Source: Eopsaltria australis (lineage: Eukaryota > Chordata > Aves > Passeriformes > Petroicidae). From it: a stretch of DNA of 64,000 nucleotides. Location of the stretch: the NCBI GenBank assembly GCA_034509425.1, contig JAVTVJ010001381.1:124001-188000 (forward strand), in the 5' to 3' direction. Shown one piece after another: positions 1-10,462 of the stretch. How positions within the stretch are numbered: the first letter of the stretch is position 1; the number at the start of each line of letters is the position of its first letter. The notes beneath the pieces were generated by a model, which was given only the letters and a program-made list of their open reading frames with translations, made no database searches and was not told where the DNA came from. Made by a program: the position numbers and the translations under genes.

Positions 1-249
1 GGGGCAAGAAAAAGGCCACAATGAACAGGGATGGTGCCAGTACTCAACCATCAAGTTTACTATTCCTCCTGCCCTGACCCCACATTCTGCTGGAAATGGA
101 GACCACCTGGAAGGATGGGAAACGACAGGAGATAGTAGTTAGTGTTATGGGGATGGTTTAAGGATGTAGCCTAAATTGCATGTGTGAGTAGGAAAGGATT
201 ATATAGGATCAGAGCATGACGCAAATGGTATGGAATAAGGGGTGGAGAT
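1..249 (+). mobile_element. ERVL internal sequence, 3' non-coding end
   Basis: This matches, in reverse complement and with point differences, the stretch beside the LTR of the minus-strand ERVL at about 8411-8660. It is therefore the region between integrase and the 3' LTR of a plus-strand ERVL that enters from outside the window. No open frame of note. The last bases (about 235-249) are purine-rich and sit directly before the LTR, as expected of a polypurine tract. Confidence 0.75.
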
Positions 250-818
250 TGTATTGGGTCTGACTGGGGTAAAGCTCACAGGCCTTACACTGCTGTGCTT
301 TGCTTTGGTACCTGGCATTGATAACAGAGCAGTGTTTTGGCTACTGCCAAGCAGTGCTGTCCCTCTGATATTCCTTCCCCCACTGAAGGGGATGGGGGTG
401 GGCAAGATCCTGGGAGGGGACACCAGCAGGCCAGCTGACCCCAGTCAGCCAAAGGGATATTCCATACCATATGACATCAGCTCAGATATATAAGGGAAGG
501 AAGGGAGGAAGAGGAGAAGGCACTCAGGACTCGTCCATGTTTGCCTTCATGTACAACCATTACGCGTGCTGAAGCCCTGCTTCCCAGGAAGTGTCCGGAC
601 ATCGCTACTGATGGGAAGTAGAGATTGTTTTTCCCTCTGCTCTTGCGCGCGCAACTCTCAGCTTGCTTGCTCTATTTTTCTCCCCGCTGTAATAAAACTG
701 CCTTGTCTTACCCTGGTAATCTTTTTCCCACATTATCCTCTCCCCTCTCCCAGTGGGAGAGGGAGTGATAGAGTAATTGAGTGGGCATCTGGCACCTGGC
801 TGGGGTCAACACACGACA
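250..818 (+). repeat. 3' LTR of plus-strand ERVL (family A)
   Basis: A 569-bp LTR beginning TGTATTGGGTC and ending ACGACA. It has a TATA box (TATATAAG, 487-494) and AATAAA at 691-696. Four other copies lie in the window: 7843-8410 and 22143-22712 (minus, flanking one ERVL), 29490-30057 (plus, solo) and 59242-59795 (minus, solo). The two solo copies carry 5-bp target duplications, which fits class III. Small open frames in U3 recur in every copy in both orientations and are taken as chance. Confidence 0.85.
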
Positions 819-917
819 GAAGGGAAGCCAGGGACAGCTGCTCCCTGATTGAGACTGGGACAGGGGTCTTTTTATTGGGAAGGCAGGGGGTGGGGTTAGA
901 GCCAGTTGGCCAACTGG
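819..917. other. Spacer between two ERVs, with a 16-bp palindrome
   Basis: A 99-bp segment between the ERVL LTR and the ERNI-like LTR. It ends in a perfect 16-bp palindrome, CCAGTTGGCCAACTGG (902-917), which abuts the TG of the next LTR. No gene is seen. Confidence 0.5.
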
Positions 918-1590
918 TGTCACGATCCGCTAACAGTAGAGCGGGGGTCGTGATGGTTCGTTACTTTGAATCTCAGAGTGCAAAAGAAAACTGGGACAAG
1001 TATTTTTGCTTTAATCAAAATCAAAAGCACTTTATTGAGTGCCAACAACATGGTTATGCGATAGGAGAGAGAGAGAGAGATGTAGGGTTGAGAGAGAGGA
1101 GGAAAGAAAGGGGTTAATAGCTACCACGGCATGAGGAAGTCCTCTTGGCCGTCTCCGATGGATTCTGTCTCGTCCGTAGGGAGTACTCATAGGGGTGCCT
1201 TTTGAGAGTCTTTTTATAGTCTTTTCGAAAGTGAGGGGCAGGTAACCAAGAGATGAGGCAATCCCTCCAGAGGCGTGGGGCAAATGGCCAGGAGGTGGGG
1301 GAGTAGGGCCCATTGTTTTAGGGTACAGGTGCAAGTGTACAAGACATATAGTCCTTGTGCAGTCCTTTCCACCCTGTTAGCTGAGCGGCACGGTTCCACG
1401 GGCATGTGTCAGCACGCCTCTGCAGCACAGCTCTGCAGCATACCTGGGTGCCTGGCAGGCACCCCACCTGGATCTGGCCGGACTTCATTGTGCAAAAGTC
1501 CTTTTCCCCTCTTAGGGTCTTTGGGTTTTCAGCCTCTGCTTCTGTAGATGGTCGTGAGGCAGATGAGGGATTTCCGTCCAGACTCTTACA
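918..1590 (-). repeat. 3' LTR of ERNI-like copy 1
   Basis: In element orientation it runs from TGTAAGAGTC (ending at 1590) to GATCGTGACA (starting at 918). The TATAAA and AATAAA boxes seen in the plus-strand copy are present as their complements. A GA/CT microsatellite near 1065-1100 corresponds to the CT run of copy 2. Confidence 0.8.
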
Positions 1591-2031
1591 CCACCCCATG
1601 GCTCACGATCGTCGTAAGGAACCTGTAGTGTTGTCACGATGTCTTCGGGAGTCTGTAGCTTTGTCACGATGTCTTCGGGACTCGTCCGTGCCAGTAGCAT
1701 ACCCTGGAAAACAGAGACAAAAGAGAAAGAGAGAAGGGAAAAGAAAAGGAAAAGAACCAAAGGATAAGTAATTTCAATCACATAAAATTTTGCTTAAATC
1801 TCAACAGGGCAACAATTGCCTTATTATAGTAAGATTACATTAATAATTATTTGGATAAAAACAGTTTAATTTATTTTATAGTTTAAAATCATATTAATAA
1901 ATGTTTGAATCATTATACTTTGGATTACATTGATGCACTGAATCACAAAAACAATAAAAATACCTTATAATTTCATTAATAATTGATTAAATTACAATAA
2001 GCAGTAAAATACTTATCTAATTTCGTATTTT
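1591..2031 (-). other. AT-rich 3' non-coding region of ERNI-like copy 1
   Basis: This lies between env and the 3' LTR. The first 200 bases next to the LTR contain two near-identical units with the core TTGTCACGATGTCTTCGGGA (about 1632-1690). The rest is AT-rich and corresponds to the tandemly repeated AT-rich block at 16756-17100 in copy 2. Confidence 0.6.
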
Positions 2032-5000
2032 ACCTTAGCTCGCCTTGTATCAATAACGTCAGGGGTGTCCACAGAGGATGAAATTTCAACCAGATTATGC
2101 ATATTCATTATAGATGTCAAATGTGTTATTCGTTTCATCATTCTCCAATTCATGATATACAAGATTTCCGATAAAACAAAACCAATTCAAACTAAAATCA
2201 AGAGAACAATGATGGGATGACACAATTTATTCAGGACCCCTGTGGCAGTAGGTGACCACCCAAAAAGGGTATCCCACCAACTGTGGTCAGCATCCTTTCT
2301 TACCCTTTCCAGAACACGATGTATTTTGTTTACATTGTGATGAACAGTTACCAAGGTTTTCTGTCCGTTCTTCTTTATGTTCTCCAAAATTTCGATTAAA
2401 TCCTGATGAAGCAACAATTGCTTTACCAAGGTAAGGCTCATCCCAATCGGGGTAGGAACAACTTGGTGTATCAGCGAGTAACTGGATTGCAAAAGGTGAT
2501 AAGAAGTAACTGGAGCTAAATAAGAAAAATCACATCCTATGATTTTAGTAAAATTACAAACACAAAAATTCGAATGATTTTTAATATCCGTTACTAAATT
2601 TTATTCAACTACTCGGTCACAAGCAGTTCTCAAGCATGCACATCCATTGCCTATATACACAAGGACTGTTTCAGGATTCTCTTTAGGATGAATTTCAAAA
2701 TGACAGATATTCTGTTCTGTGTCTAAGCAAATGTCCTGAGCTCTAATTGCATTACTTTCACAGATGAACCCTAGTTGCTCCCGGGCAACACAAGTTTCTA
2801 AATCAACAGTTCGCCATTTCATACCAATTTGACAGGCCCATTGCTTATGTTCGAAAGGATAAAGAATAGTTCCATTCTGGTTCAGCCCCAAAGCAATGAT
2901 GGGAAAGATTGAATGCACTGAAGCATTGCGTACAGTTAACATTCACTGAGTTAATATGTTTGATAACAACCACTGGTGGGTTAATGACAACTGCAGTGGT
3001 TGTTGTAATTTGGTTAAATCTCTAATTGTGACAGCCAATTTATTCATTAGTACTTCTGAATCAATGCTATTCAAGATTCCCAATCCTGTTCCCACAACAC
3101 CGGTTATGTCTCTTTGTGTTAAAAGATGAACAAGTTGGCTGAATTTCCATGCATTAGCAATTTAACTTGTTCAAGAGACTGTCCTGGGTTAGGCCAGAGG
3201 GGTCAAAATCTAGGAAGTGATCTGTGCTGCAGGAATGCAGGAAGGAATACAACTTCCTTCCTGCGAGAGAGAGAGCCAATAATCAGGTAGTTTTAAGAAT
3301 TGATAGGTAGATAAAGCAATTAAAAAGTTGGTCCGCCTTCAAGGAAAAAACCATATATAAGCAGAGACTTTCTGACGCTCTTCCTCTTTGGACCTGCTGC
3401 TACTGTGTAGAGAGGAGCAGCTCCTGCTTCTCTCCTGGTGAGGCCCAAGCGCTTCCCCCCCCCGCCCCCCCGCTGGAGGGATGGGGGGAAAGGGCAGCCA
3501 GTGCCCGCTGCAGCCGGCAGGCATGGGAGAAACAGTGGAATTTTCAGCAGATCCAGCTCAGCCGGTGTGTCAGCTACACAAGAAGGAGAGCCGGGCCAGG
3601 CAAGGACCGGGCCGGACTCCATCCAGCTCGGGCCAGGCCCTGCCCTGTCACCTCGGGCCCAGATGGCCCCACCAGGCCGAGCCAGCTTGGCCGAGCCAAG
3701 CAGAGACTCTTGAGAGCGTCTGGCATCCAGCTCGGACCTGTTCAAGCAGCCCGGCAAAGAGCACGTGATCTTCACACTGCCGGAGAGAGAGAGACAGAGA
3801 TTAACTCTCTCCATGCCTGGACTAAACTCACAGACATCCATCCTTCCTCGCAGAGAGAAGAACGAGTGAAGACATCTACATAGTGCAGCGCAGAGACTTT
3901 ATAGTCAGTGAGGAAAGCAGAACTGATACCTAGAGGGAGGTGCATGAGAAGTTGCTTCAAAAGTGAAGCTGAAAACTTTTAGAGAACCATGGTTGGGGAC
4001 TGAGCTAATAAATTCTCTGTAATATATGGAGATATAGTCCAAAGGGGGATGTGAGGTTCTTATTGCAGCCAATGAACTGAAATACTTAAGTACAGACAAG
4101 TAAGTGTTGAAAAAGTACAGCCTGATGAGAAACTAGAACCAAAAGAGAGGAGAGGCTGTGACTCAGAGCCCTGGTCCCAGGGAGAATGCTAGAGAACCTG
4201 AGTTGTCAGGAGAACCTGTGCTGCTAAGCACAGAAGAAAGGATTTTTCTTTGTTGCTGCAATTGAACTAGGCATCCTTAAAACAGGTACCCTGTGGACTG
4301 TTCATAACCCACCATAGTGGCTGTGGGAAGGCTACTGGTGTGGGAGAGATCCACCATTAAGTTGGACTTTGCTCCAGGCGGCGGTTAATGGTGAGGCAGA
4401 AGACCCATAAAAACTGTATTTTTCTTACAGAAGATCCATAGTGTAAGCAAAAGAAACTTCTCTCCCTAAATGAACTAGAACAAGAGCTGTTTCTGAAGTG
4501 GTAAACTGACTAGAAGTCAAAGTGTTGTCTTTTGTATGTTGTCAGGGAGAATGAAATGGAGAGTGGGGAAAGAGGGGTAGTCTGGGGAGTTTGTTCTAGT
4601 TTTTTCTTGAGTTTTTTTTTTCCTTTTTTCCCTTTGTCTTAGATATATTAATAAAACTTCTTTGTACTTTTTAAAGTTCGAGCCTGCTTTGCCTACTCCT
4701 AATCCTTGTCTCACAACAAGCAATCAAGTAAATTTAAGTAAGTGTGCTGGCATTTAGCCACAAACCTGAATAGGCGAACTAAAACCACGACAGAGACCAT
4801 ACCTGGTCCTCATTATATTTGGTCCAATTTCAAAAATTTTCAGGCTTAGCATAACCGATGGTTGGGTGATAGGTATTACAACATCAACTTCAAGTCCCCC
4901 CTGGTATCTTTTATTGTTTTTACCACACATGATTTTATGGGAAAATTGTACAACAGTTAAGTACAGCAAAAAGTTCAACAATTAATTTACATTGTATTAT

Positions 5001-5051
5001 AACATCATCACCTCGTGTTACCATAAAGGGAGGGAAAAACATTATTCTTGT
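2032..5051 (-). pseudogene. env remnant of ERNI-like copy 1, split by a solo LTR
   Basis: Read from about 5051 to 4793, interrupted by the LTR at 3180-4792, then from 3179 to about 2032. The upstream part keeps the cysteine-containing segment whose intact relative in copy 2 looks immunoglobulin-like. The downstream part keeps the surface/transmembrane region in pieces (open segments 2942-2601 and 2492-2187), including the WWDTLFGW motif before the hydrophobic anchor. Stops and frame changes separate the pieces, so no Env could be made. The frame resumes across the LTR after the duplicated 5 bp. Confidence 0.75.
3180..4792 (+). repeat. Solo LTR of a class III-like family (family B), copy 1
   Basis: A 1613-bp LTR, TGTCCTGGG to CCACGACA, with a perfect 5-bp duplication GAGAC on both sides (3175-3179 and 4793-4797). 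It is a clean insertion into the env of the ERNI-like provirus. A TATA box (TATATAAG, 3354-3361) lies only 174 bp from the 5' end. The only clear AATAAA is at 4650-4655, almost 1.3 kb downstream, which would imply a very long R. The interior is GC-rich with C runs near 3455-3475. No convincing protein is encoded. Confidence 0.85.
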
Positions 5052-5213
5052 CATCCAGCACAAGGGGGGTGCTTATACCATGATATGTAGCTACTGCACT
5101 CAGTATGGGCTTTGCTATGGCATTTATTTTAAATCTATAAATTCTTCATGTCCCTCGGAGTTCCCCTGTGAAAAGTAAACACAACAGAGCCTGCCACCAA
5201 GGGGCAGAAAAAG

Positions 5214-6908
5214 TTAAAATGATGGAATTATCCAGCGTGTATTTGTCCGATGCTCCTTCCCTAGGGCATCAGAGGCTGTCCATGCTTTTTGCTGCCAAAA
5301 AGAAAGCCACTCAGTCCATTCCTTAAACACAGCATAGAAACAAGTATAGATACAAACAAGAAAGATATTCTGTACTTCACGTTGGAAAACACTCCAAACA
5401 ACTATCAGCTCGCCAGCTTGGGCGCTGCCTTCCCCCTCTGTTTCACCGGAGGAAGTGTGGAGGGCTACCTTAATAACTGAGGCAGGTTTGTCTTGGCTGC
5501 TACTGAAGCCTTCTTGTATTGCCAGGTTTTTTACAGCTCCTTCAGTTATTGAGAAAGTGTTACAATAATGTTCAATCTGAGCATCCCACTTTCTAACTGA
5601 GGCCTTCTGGGCCACCCCGTCAGGTTGGGGGTTCCCGGTAGAAGCTGCCCTAATAACTTTGAAAGGGCCACTCAAAACAATTGGTTGTTGCCATGTAATT
5701 TTCTCCACTTCAACGAGAGCTAAGCTAACCACAAACAGCCCCTTTTCCCAGATAGTGTGTCTTTTTTCAGCATCTCTGAAGCCATGGGAATAAATACCAA
5801 CAGGCCTTGTTGGGCCCTCAGGGCCCCGCTGCCAGATGTGTACTGACAGCCCTGAGGAAGCACACCCCCATTCCACTTGGAAAGGATCTGTAGGGTGAAT
5901 AGGGCCTAGGGCTTGGTGAGCTGTTGCTTCAAAAATCAGTAATTGTAAGGATTTTTCTTGAGAAGTATCCCATTCCCATTTCACCCCTTTTCTCAGCAAG
6001 TTATAAAGAGGTCTGGCAATTATGGAAAAATCAGGGATGTGTTTTCTCCAGAACACCAATAACCCTAAAGCATGTTGGAGATCTTTCCTGGATTCAGGCA
6101 TTTTAATCTGATCTAAAAAGATTATGGTATCAGGTGGGATATCCTTCCACCAAATTCCCAAAAACCAGTTTACCTGGTTTTGAGGACAAAGCTGTTTTGG
6201 GTCATTGCCTGGACTTTGAAGGAAAGGCTGCTTTGGCTCACTGCCCAGGCTCTGAGGGAGGGGTTGCTTGGGCTCACTGCCCAGACTTTGAGAAAGCAAG
6301 GGGGATCCACTGGGTTTTCTATTGTCTGGGTGTTTGCTATGAGGAACCCCAATGTACCTGCTACCCAGTGTTTGCTCTGATTTCTCTTCTGGGGTTTTTA
6401 CAGGTCCACATTTTCTATTGTAATTAGTCAGATCTTCTGCAACCTCACTACATGTATAAACTTTGCGATCACTGGCAGGTGAATTCAAGTGTGAACCCGA
6501 CAGCTGAGAGGGTGTAGAATATGGGGCATTCCCGGGATCAATAGATCCAGTTTGGTCTGTCGACTTTTCAAGGAATCTTTCCAGCCTCTCTACAGGGCCC
6601 ACAACTGCTATGGTTTCCTGTAAGACAATCGCTGTGGGTTTGAGTGATTCTGGAGGACCCCGAATAAAAGGGGCCATCATTTCAGGTTTCACAGGCAGTT
6701 GCATAGGGGATTCATATTCAGGAATCAACTTCTTTTCATGTGTCGTTTGCAGACAAGCGGCTTTGTGGACGCTTTCTAGAAATTGATCAGAGGTACTAAC
6801 AATAGCTAAAGGGTCTCCCCTTTCTAGAGGATTGAGTCCCCCAACCTGGAAAGTTGCATGTTGAGTTGGGAACGAGGTGTTATGTGATCTATAGCTGATG
6901 AAAGGCAT
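5214..6908 (-). CDS. ERNI-like ORF2 with RT connection-like domain, copy 1
   Basis: A 564-codon frame without internal stops, on the minus strand. Its N-terminal two thirds is low in similarity to anything I know and includes a tandem 12-residue repeat (QSLGSEPKQPLP type, about 6200-6290). The C-terminal half resembles the thumb/connection part of a gammaretrovirus-type reverse transcriptase: a conserved FWRKHIPDFS segment, then an ALGPIHPTDPF segment, then EKGLFVVSLALVEVEK. The YxDD palm and a catalytic RNase H are absent, so it is not an active polymerase. The first about 25 residues follow a deletion relative to copy 2 and are probably not native. An ERNI-type regulatory protein is the best comparison, by layout only. 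Confidence 0.6.
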   Translation of the reverse strand: MPFISYRSHNTSFPTQHATFQVGGLNPLERGDPLAIVSTSDQFLESVHKAACLQTTHEKKLIPEYESPMQLPVKPEMMAPFIRGPPESLKPTAIVLQETIAVVGPVERLERFLEKSTDQTGSIDPGNAPYSTPSQLSGSHLNSPASDRKVYTCSEVAEDLTNYNRKCGPVKTPEEKSEQTLGSRYIGVPHSKHPDNRKPSGSPLLSQSLGSEPKQPLPQSLGSEPKQPFLQSPGNDPKQLCPQNQVNWFLGIWWKDIPPDTIIFLDQIKMPESRKDLQHALGLLVFWRKHIPDFSIIARPLYNLLRKGVKWEWDTSQEKSLQLLIFEATAHQALGPIHPTDPFQVEWGCASSGLSVHIWQRGPEGPTRPVGIYSHGFRDAEKRHTIWEKGLFVVSLALVEVEKITWQQPIVLSGPFKVIRAASTGNPQPDGVAQKASVRKWDAQIEHYCNTFSITEGAVKNLAIQEGFSSSQDKPASVIKVALHTSSGETEGEGSAQAGELIVVWSVFQREVQNIFLVCIYTCFYAVFKEWTEWLSFWQQKAWTASDALGKEHRTNTRWIIPSF

Positions 6909-7117
6909 GCTCCTAGTACAGAGCAGATTACAGTTTTACCTCGGCCAAGTTTGAATTTTGACCCATGCTGTAAAGAGTGAATTCTATCAATCACATTTTC
7001 TAAATTGAACCAGTTGTTTTGTGCCCACTCTTCCCCTCCTGGAGAGGGTCGGGCATTGTGTTTTGCTAACAAGGCATGAAATGCAGCTGTGTCTTTTGTT
7101 TTAGTGTTTGAGGTCAT
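6824..7117 (-). pseudogene. ERNI-like ORF1, truncated (copy 1)
   Basis: It starts MTSNTKTKDTAAFHALLAKH and is clearly homologous to the frame starting at 12469 in copy 2. It keeps the first about 75 codons, then enters sequence altered by a deletion and ends at 6824. The coiled-coil-like segment of copy 2 (12715-12850) is missing. It overlaps the start of the long ORF2 frame. Confidence 0.6.
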
Positions 7118-7535
7118 GTTTTCGAAGGGATAGTGAAAACCACTTTAGGGAAGTAAAACTTAGTTGCATCCACAATCCAGAGAACTGGGCTGTGTTTCCC
7201 TTCCCTTCCCTAAAGCGGCGAAGAGACTGAGTCTACTTGGAGGGTCTGTTTAGTTACTATCCGTTGTATCTCCTAACACCCAGTAGACTGACTCCTTACA
7301 CACCCACCTTTTAAAAAGAAACACAACACTTTTGTGAAATTCTGAAGACAGAACCCTCAACAGAGTATAGGGGTGCTTTTCACCTAGGCATGTGCAGTTT
7401 GCGGGAAATTCGAGATGCCCCCCTTGCTTTCTAGGCACCGCTCACCCTTTTGGAGTGCCGGGCTAGGTGCGGCTGGAGCAAAACGTCCTTCCCCTGTTAC
7501 AGACTACACAAAACCTTGCAGCCCCTTCTGCCTCA
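7118..7535 (-). other. Leader region of ERNI-like copy 1
   Basis: Non-coding sequence between the primer binding site and the first ATG, matching 12030-12468 of copy 2 in reverse complement. Short frames here are not conserved between the two copies. Confidence 0.6.
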
Positions 7536-7555
7536 GAATCCTGTCCGTGACGCCA
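7536..7555 (-). other. Primer binding site, tRNA-Ser type
   Basis: The minus strand reads TGGCGTCACGGACAGGATTC, 5 bases inside the 5' LTR edge and identical to 12010-12029 in copy 2. It would pair with a 3' end of tRNA-Ser type, a match judged from memory of serine tRNA acceptor sequences. Confidence 0.6.
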
Positions 7556-7560
7556 ATTGA

Positions 7561-7842
7561 TGAGACGATCCGCTAACAGAAGAGCGGGGGTCGTGATGGA
7601 ACGTTACTTTGAATCTCAGAGTGCAAAAGAAAACTGGGACAAGTATTTTTGCTTTAATCAAAATCAAAAGCACTTTATTGAGTGCCAACAACATGGTTAT
7701 GCGATAGGAGAGAGAGAGAGAGATGTAGGGTTGAGAGAGAGGAGGAAAGAAAGGGGTTAATAGCTACCACGGCATGAGGAAGTCCTCTTGGCCGTCTCCG
7801 ATGGATTCTGTCTCGTCCGTAGGGAGTACTCATAGGGGTACC
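7561..7842 (-). repeat. Truncated 5' LTR of ERNI-like copy 1
   Basis: It keeps only the R/U5 side (282 bp). The sequence stops at 7842 within the part that reads cataggggtacc, and the next base starts an ERVL LTR. The missing U3 is not found on the other side of that ERVL. Confidence 0.75.
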
Positions 7843-8410
7843 TGTCATGGGTTGACCCTGGCCAGGTGCCAGGTGCCCACTCAGTCACTCTATTACTCCC
7901 TCTCCCACTGGGAGAGGGGAGAGGATAATATCGAAAAAAGACGATAAGGGCAAGAAAAGGCAGTTTTATTACAGCGGGGAAAAAAAATAGAACAAACAAG
8001 CTGAGACTTGCACAAACAGGAGCAGAAGAGAAAACAATCAATCTCTACTTCCCATCAGTAGCGATGTCCGGACACTTCCTGGGAAGCAGGGCTTCAGCAC
8101 ACGTAATGGTTGTTCAAGGAGGCAAACATGGACCAGCCCTGAGTGCCTCCTCCTCTCTTCCTTCCCTTATATATCTGAGCTGATGTCATATGGTATGGAA
8201 TATCCCTTTGGCTGACTGGGGTCAGCTGGCCTGCTGGTGTCCCCTCCCAGGATCTTGCCCACCCCCATCCCCTTCAGTGGGGGAAGGAATATCAGAGGGA
8301 CAGCACTGCTTGGCAGTAGCCAAAACACTGCTCTGTTATCAACACCAGGTACCAAAGCAAAGTACAGCAGTGTAAGGCCTGTGAGCTTTACCCCAGTCAG
8401 ACCCAATACA
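7843..8410 (-). repeat. 3' LTR of minus-strand ERVL (family A)
   Basis: 568 bp, reading TGTCATGGG at 7843 to ACCCAATACA at 8410 on the plus strand. The TATATAAG and AATAAA boxes are present on the minus strand. It directly truncates the ERNI-like LTR to its left. Confidence 0.85.
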
Positions 8411-8740
8411 ATTTCGACCCCTTATTCCATACCATTTGCATCATGCTCAGAAATCCTTTCCTACTCACACATGCAATTTAAGCTACATCCTTAAACCATC
8501 CCCATCACATTAACTACTATCTCCTGTCCTCTCGCATCCTTCCAGGTGGTCTTCATTTCCAGCAGAATGTGGGGTCAGGGCAGGAGGAATAGTAAACTTG
8601 ATTGTGGAGGACTGGCACCATCCCTGTTCATTGTGGCCTTTTTCTTGCCCCTTGCTGAAATTTGTTCTTCGTCAGCTCATGTCCCTTCTGATACTTTACA
8701 TCCTGCAACATACAACTTCCAACATACATTATTCTTACCC
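8411..8740 (-). other. 3' non-coding region and polypurine tract of ERVL
   Basis: Corresponds to 1-249 in reverse complement. On the minus strand a purine-rich AATAAGGGGTCGAAAT run abuts the LTR. No gene is seen. Confidence 0.6.
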
Positions 8741-9583
8741 CAAGGTTCAATCACCTTGGGGTACACATCGGGTCTCCCCATCCTCCCACATTACCCACCA
8801 AGTGCACCCAGGTCCTTGGGCAAAGACAATCCCACGAATGGGTTTGCCCTTCCCCATGGGGGACACAACCCACACTGACTTCCCCAGCCACTTCCCTATG
8901 TGTAGTGCAGGAACCTTGTCTCCCTCCATAGTGTCTAAGGGTTTAGTTTGGGCGGGACCAGGGCAGTTAACAGATCCCCTAGTATTGACTAGCCAAGCGG
9001 CTTCTCCCAAGTTCACATCCTAATGCTTCCATGTCCCATTACCTAGTGCCCGTAGCATAGTTTTTAACAGTCCATTATATCTTTCAATCTTCCCAGAGGC
9101 CTGTGGGTGATAAGGAATATGATATATCCACTTAATGCCATGCCTCTTTGCCCAGGAGTTAATAAGATTATTTTGAAAATGAGTCCCATTGTCTGACTCA
9201 ATTCTATCTGGGGTTCCATGTCACCACAAAATGTGTCTTTCAAGACCTGAAATTGTGTTCTGAGGCGTGGCGTGGTTTACTGGATACGTTTCCAGCCAGC
9301 CAGTTGTGGCCTCCACCATGGTGAGGATGTAACTCTTGCCTTGGCGTGTTCGTGGCAATGGCCCAATGTAATCAATTTGCCAGGCTTCACCATACTGGAA
9401 CCCCAGCCACCGCCCTCCACTCCAAAGAGGCTTCACTCGTGTGGCTCGCTTGATGGCAGCATACGTTTCACACTGATGAATAACCTGTGTAATTGCCTCC
9501 ATGGTCAGATCCACCCCTCGATCACGAGCCCATCTGTATGTTGCATCCCTTCCAAGATGCCCTGATGTTTCGTGGGCCCATCA
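8741..9583 (-). pseudogene. ERVL integrase (pol 3' end), broken
   Basis: Integrase inserts viral DNA into host DNA. The zinc-binding part keeps HETSGHLG-type histidines and CETYA, where the second cysteine of the expected CxxC is lost. The catalytic core keeps WQIDYIGPLP (first Asp), ESDNGTHF (second Asp) and YHPQASGKIERYNG (Glu). WQIDYIGPLP and VEATTGWLETYPV are characteristic of class III ERVs. In-frame stops occur at 9581-9583, 9221-9223 and 9020-9022, at least two in a context expected from CpG decay. A C-terminal segment continues to about 8741. Confidence 0.85.
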
Positions 9584-10462
9584 GGCTATAAATAGCTCAC
9601 CCTTTCTCTCCCAATCTAGGTCCACCTGAGCTATTCCAATTTTGGTGGCCTTATCTACCCGTTCATTGTTTTGATGTTCCTCAGTGGCACGACTTCTGGG
9701 CACATTGGCATCTACATGGCGTACTTTCCCAGTCATGTTCTCTATCCGTACAGCAATGTCCTGCCATAATGTGGCAGCCCAGATGGGTTTTCGCCTGCGC
9801 TGCCAGCTGTTTTTCTTCCACTGCTGCAGCCATCCCCATAGGGCGTTAGCCACCATCCAGGAGTCAGTATAGAGATAGAGCATGGGCCACTTTTCTCTCT
9901 CAGCAATCTCTAGGGCTAGTTGGATGGCTTTTACCTCTGCAAACTGGCTTGATTCACCTTCTCCTTCAGCAATCTCAATGACTTGTCATGTGGGATTCCA
10001 CACAGCAGCTTTCCACCTCCGATGGTTTCCTGTCACTCGGCAGGATCCATCAGTAAATAAAGCATATTTTCTTTCTTTTTCTGGTAACTCGTTATATGGT
10101 GGTGCTTCTTGGGCACGAGTCACCTTCTCAGACACTGCTCCAAAATCACTGGCTTCTGGCTAACTCAAAATCTCTTCTAGGATTCCTGGGAAGTTGGGTT
10201 TTCCCATTCGGGCTCGTTGTGTAATTAAGGCCACCCACTTACTCCATGTAGTACTGGTTGCATGATGCATGGAGGGAATGTTTCCTTTGAACATCCAGTG
10301 TAGGACAGGCAATCGTGGTGCCAAGAGGAGACATGCTTCTGTCCCAACAACTTCTGAGGCTGCTCGAACCCCCTCATAAGCCGCTAGTATTTCTTTTTCA
10401 GTTGGAGTACAGTGGGCTTCTGATCCTCGGTAACTCCTGCTCCAGAATCCTACTGGCTGACC
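9584..10462 (-). pseudogene. ERVL RT connection and RNase H, broken
   Basis: RNase H degrades the RNA strand of the RNA:DNA hybrid. Acidic positions are visible in TDGS-like, AEVKAI, LYTDSWMVANAL and NNERVDKATK segments, consistent with the D-E-D-D set. The upstream connection reads GFWSRSYRGSEAHCTPTEKE. A TGA interrupts the frame at about 9986-9988, and the region is separated from RT by a TGA at 10463-10465. The same region exists in the second ERVL at 63300-64000. Confidence 0.8.

Larger units (their letters stand above)
918..7842 (-). mobile_element. ERNI/Soprano-like provirus, copy 1 (damaged)
   Basis: A minus-strand provirus read from 7842 down to 918: truncated 5' LTR (7842-7561), PBS (7555-7536), ORF1 remnant, long ORF2, env remnant, AT-rich 3' region and 3' LTR (1590-918). 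It is about 90% similar by eye to the complete plus-strand copy at 11325-18021. The layout (no complete gag-pol, a large ORF carrying a piece of RT, then env, between long LTRs) resembles what I recall of the chicken ENS-1/ERNI (Soprano) family; that assignment is from memory. Breaks: U3 of the 5' LTR is missing where an ERVL LTR begins at 7843, there is a deletion between ORF1 and ORF2, and a 1.6-kb solo LTR lies in env. Confidence 0.7.

Noticed and set aside
242..493. Open frame in the ERVL LTR, recurring in all copies
   Set aside because: The same frame occurs in both orientations wherever the LTR occurs, covers the TATA box and resembles no protein; it is shared non-coding sequence.
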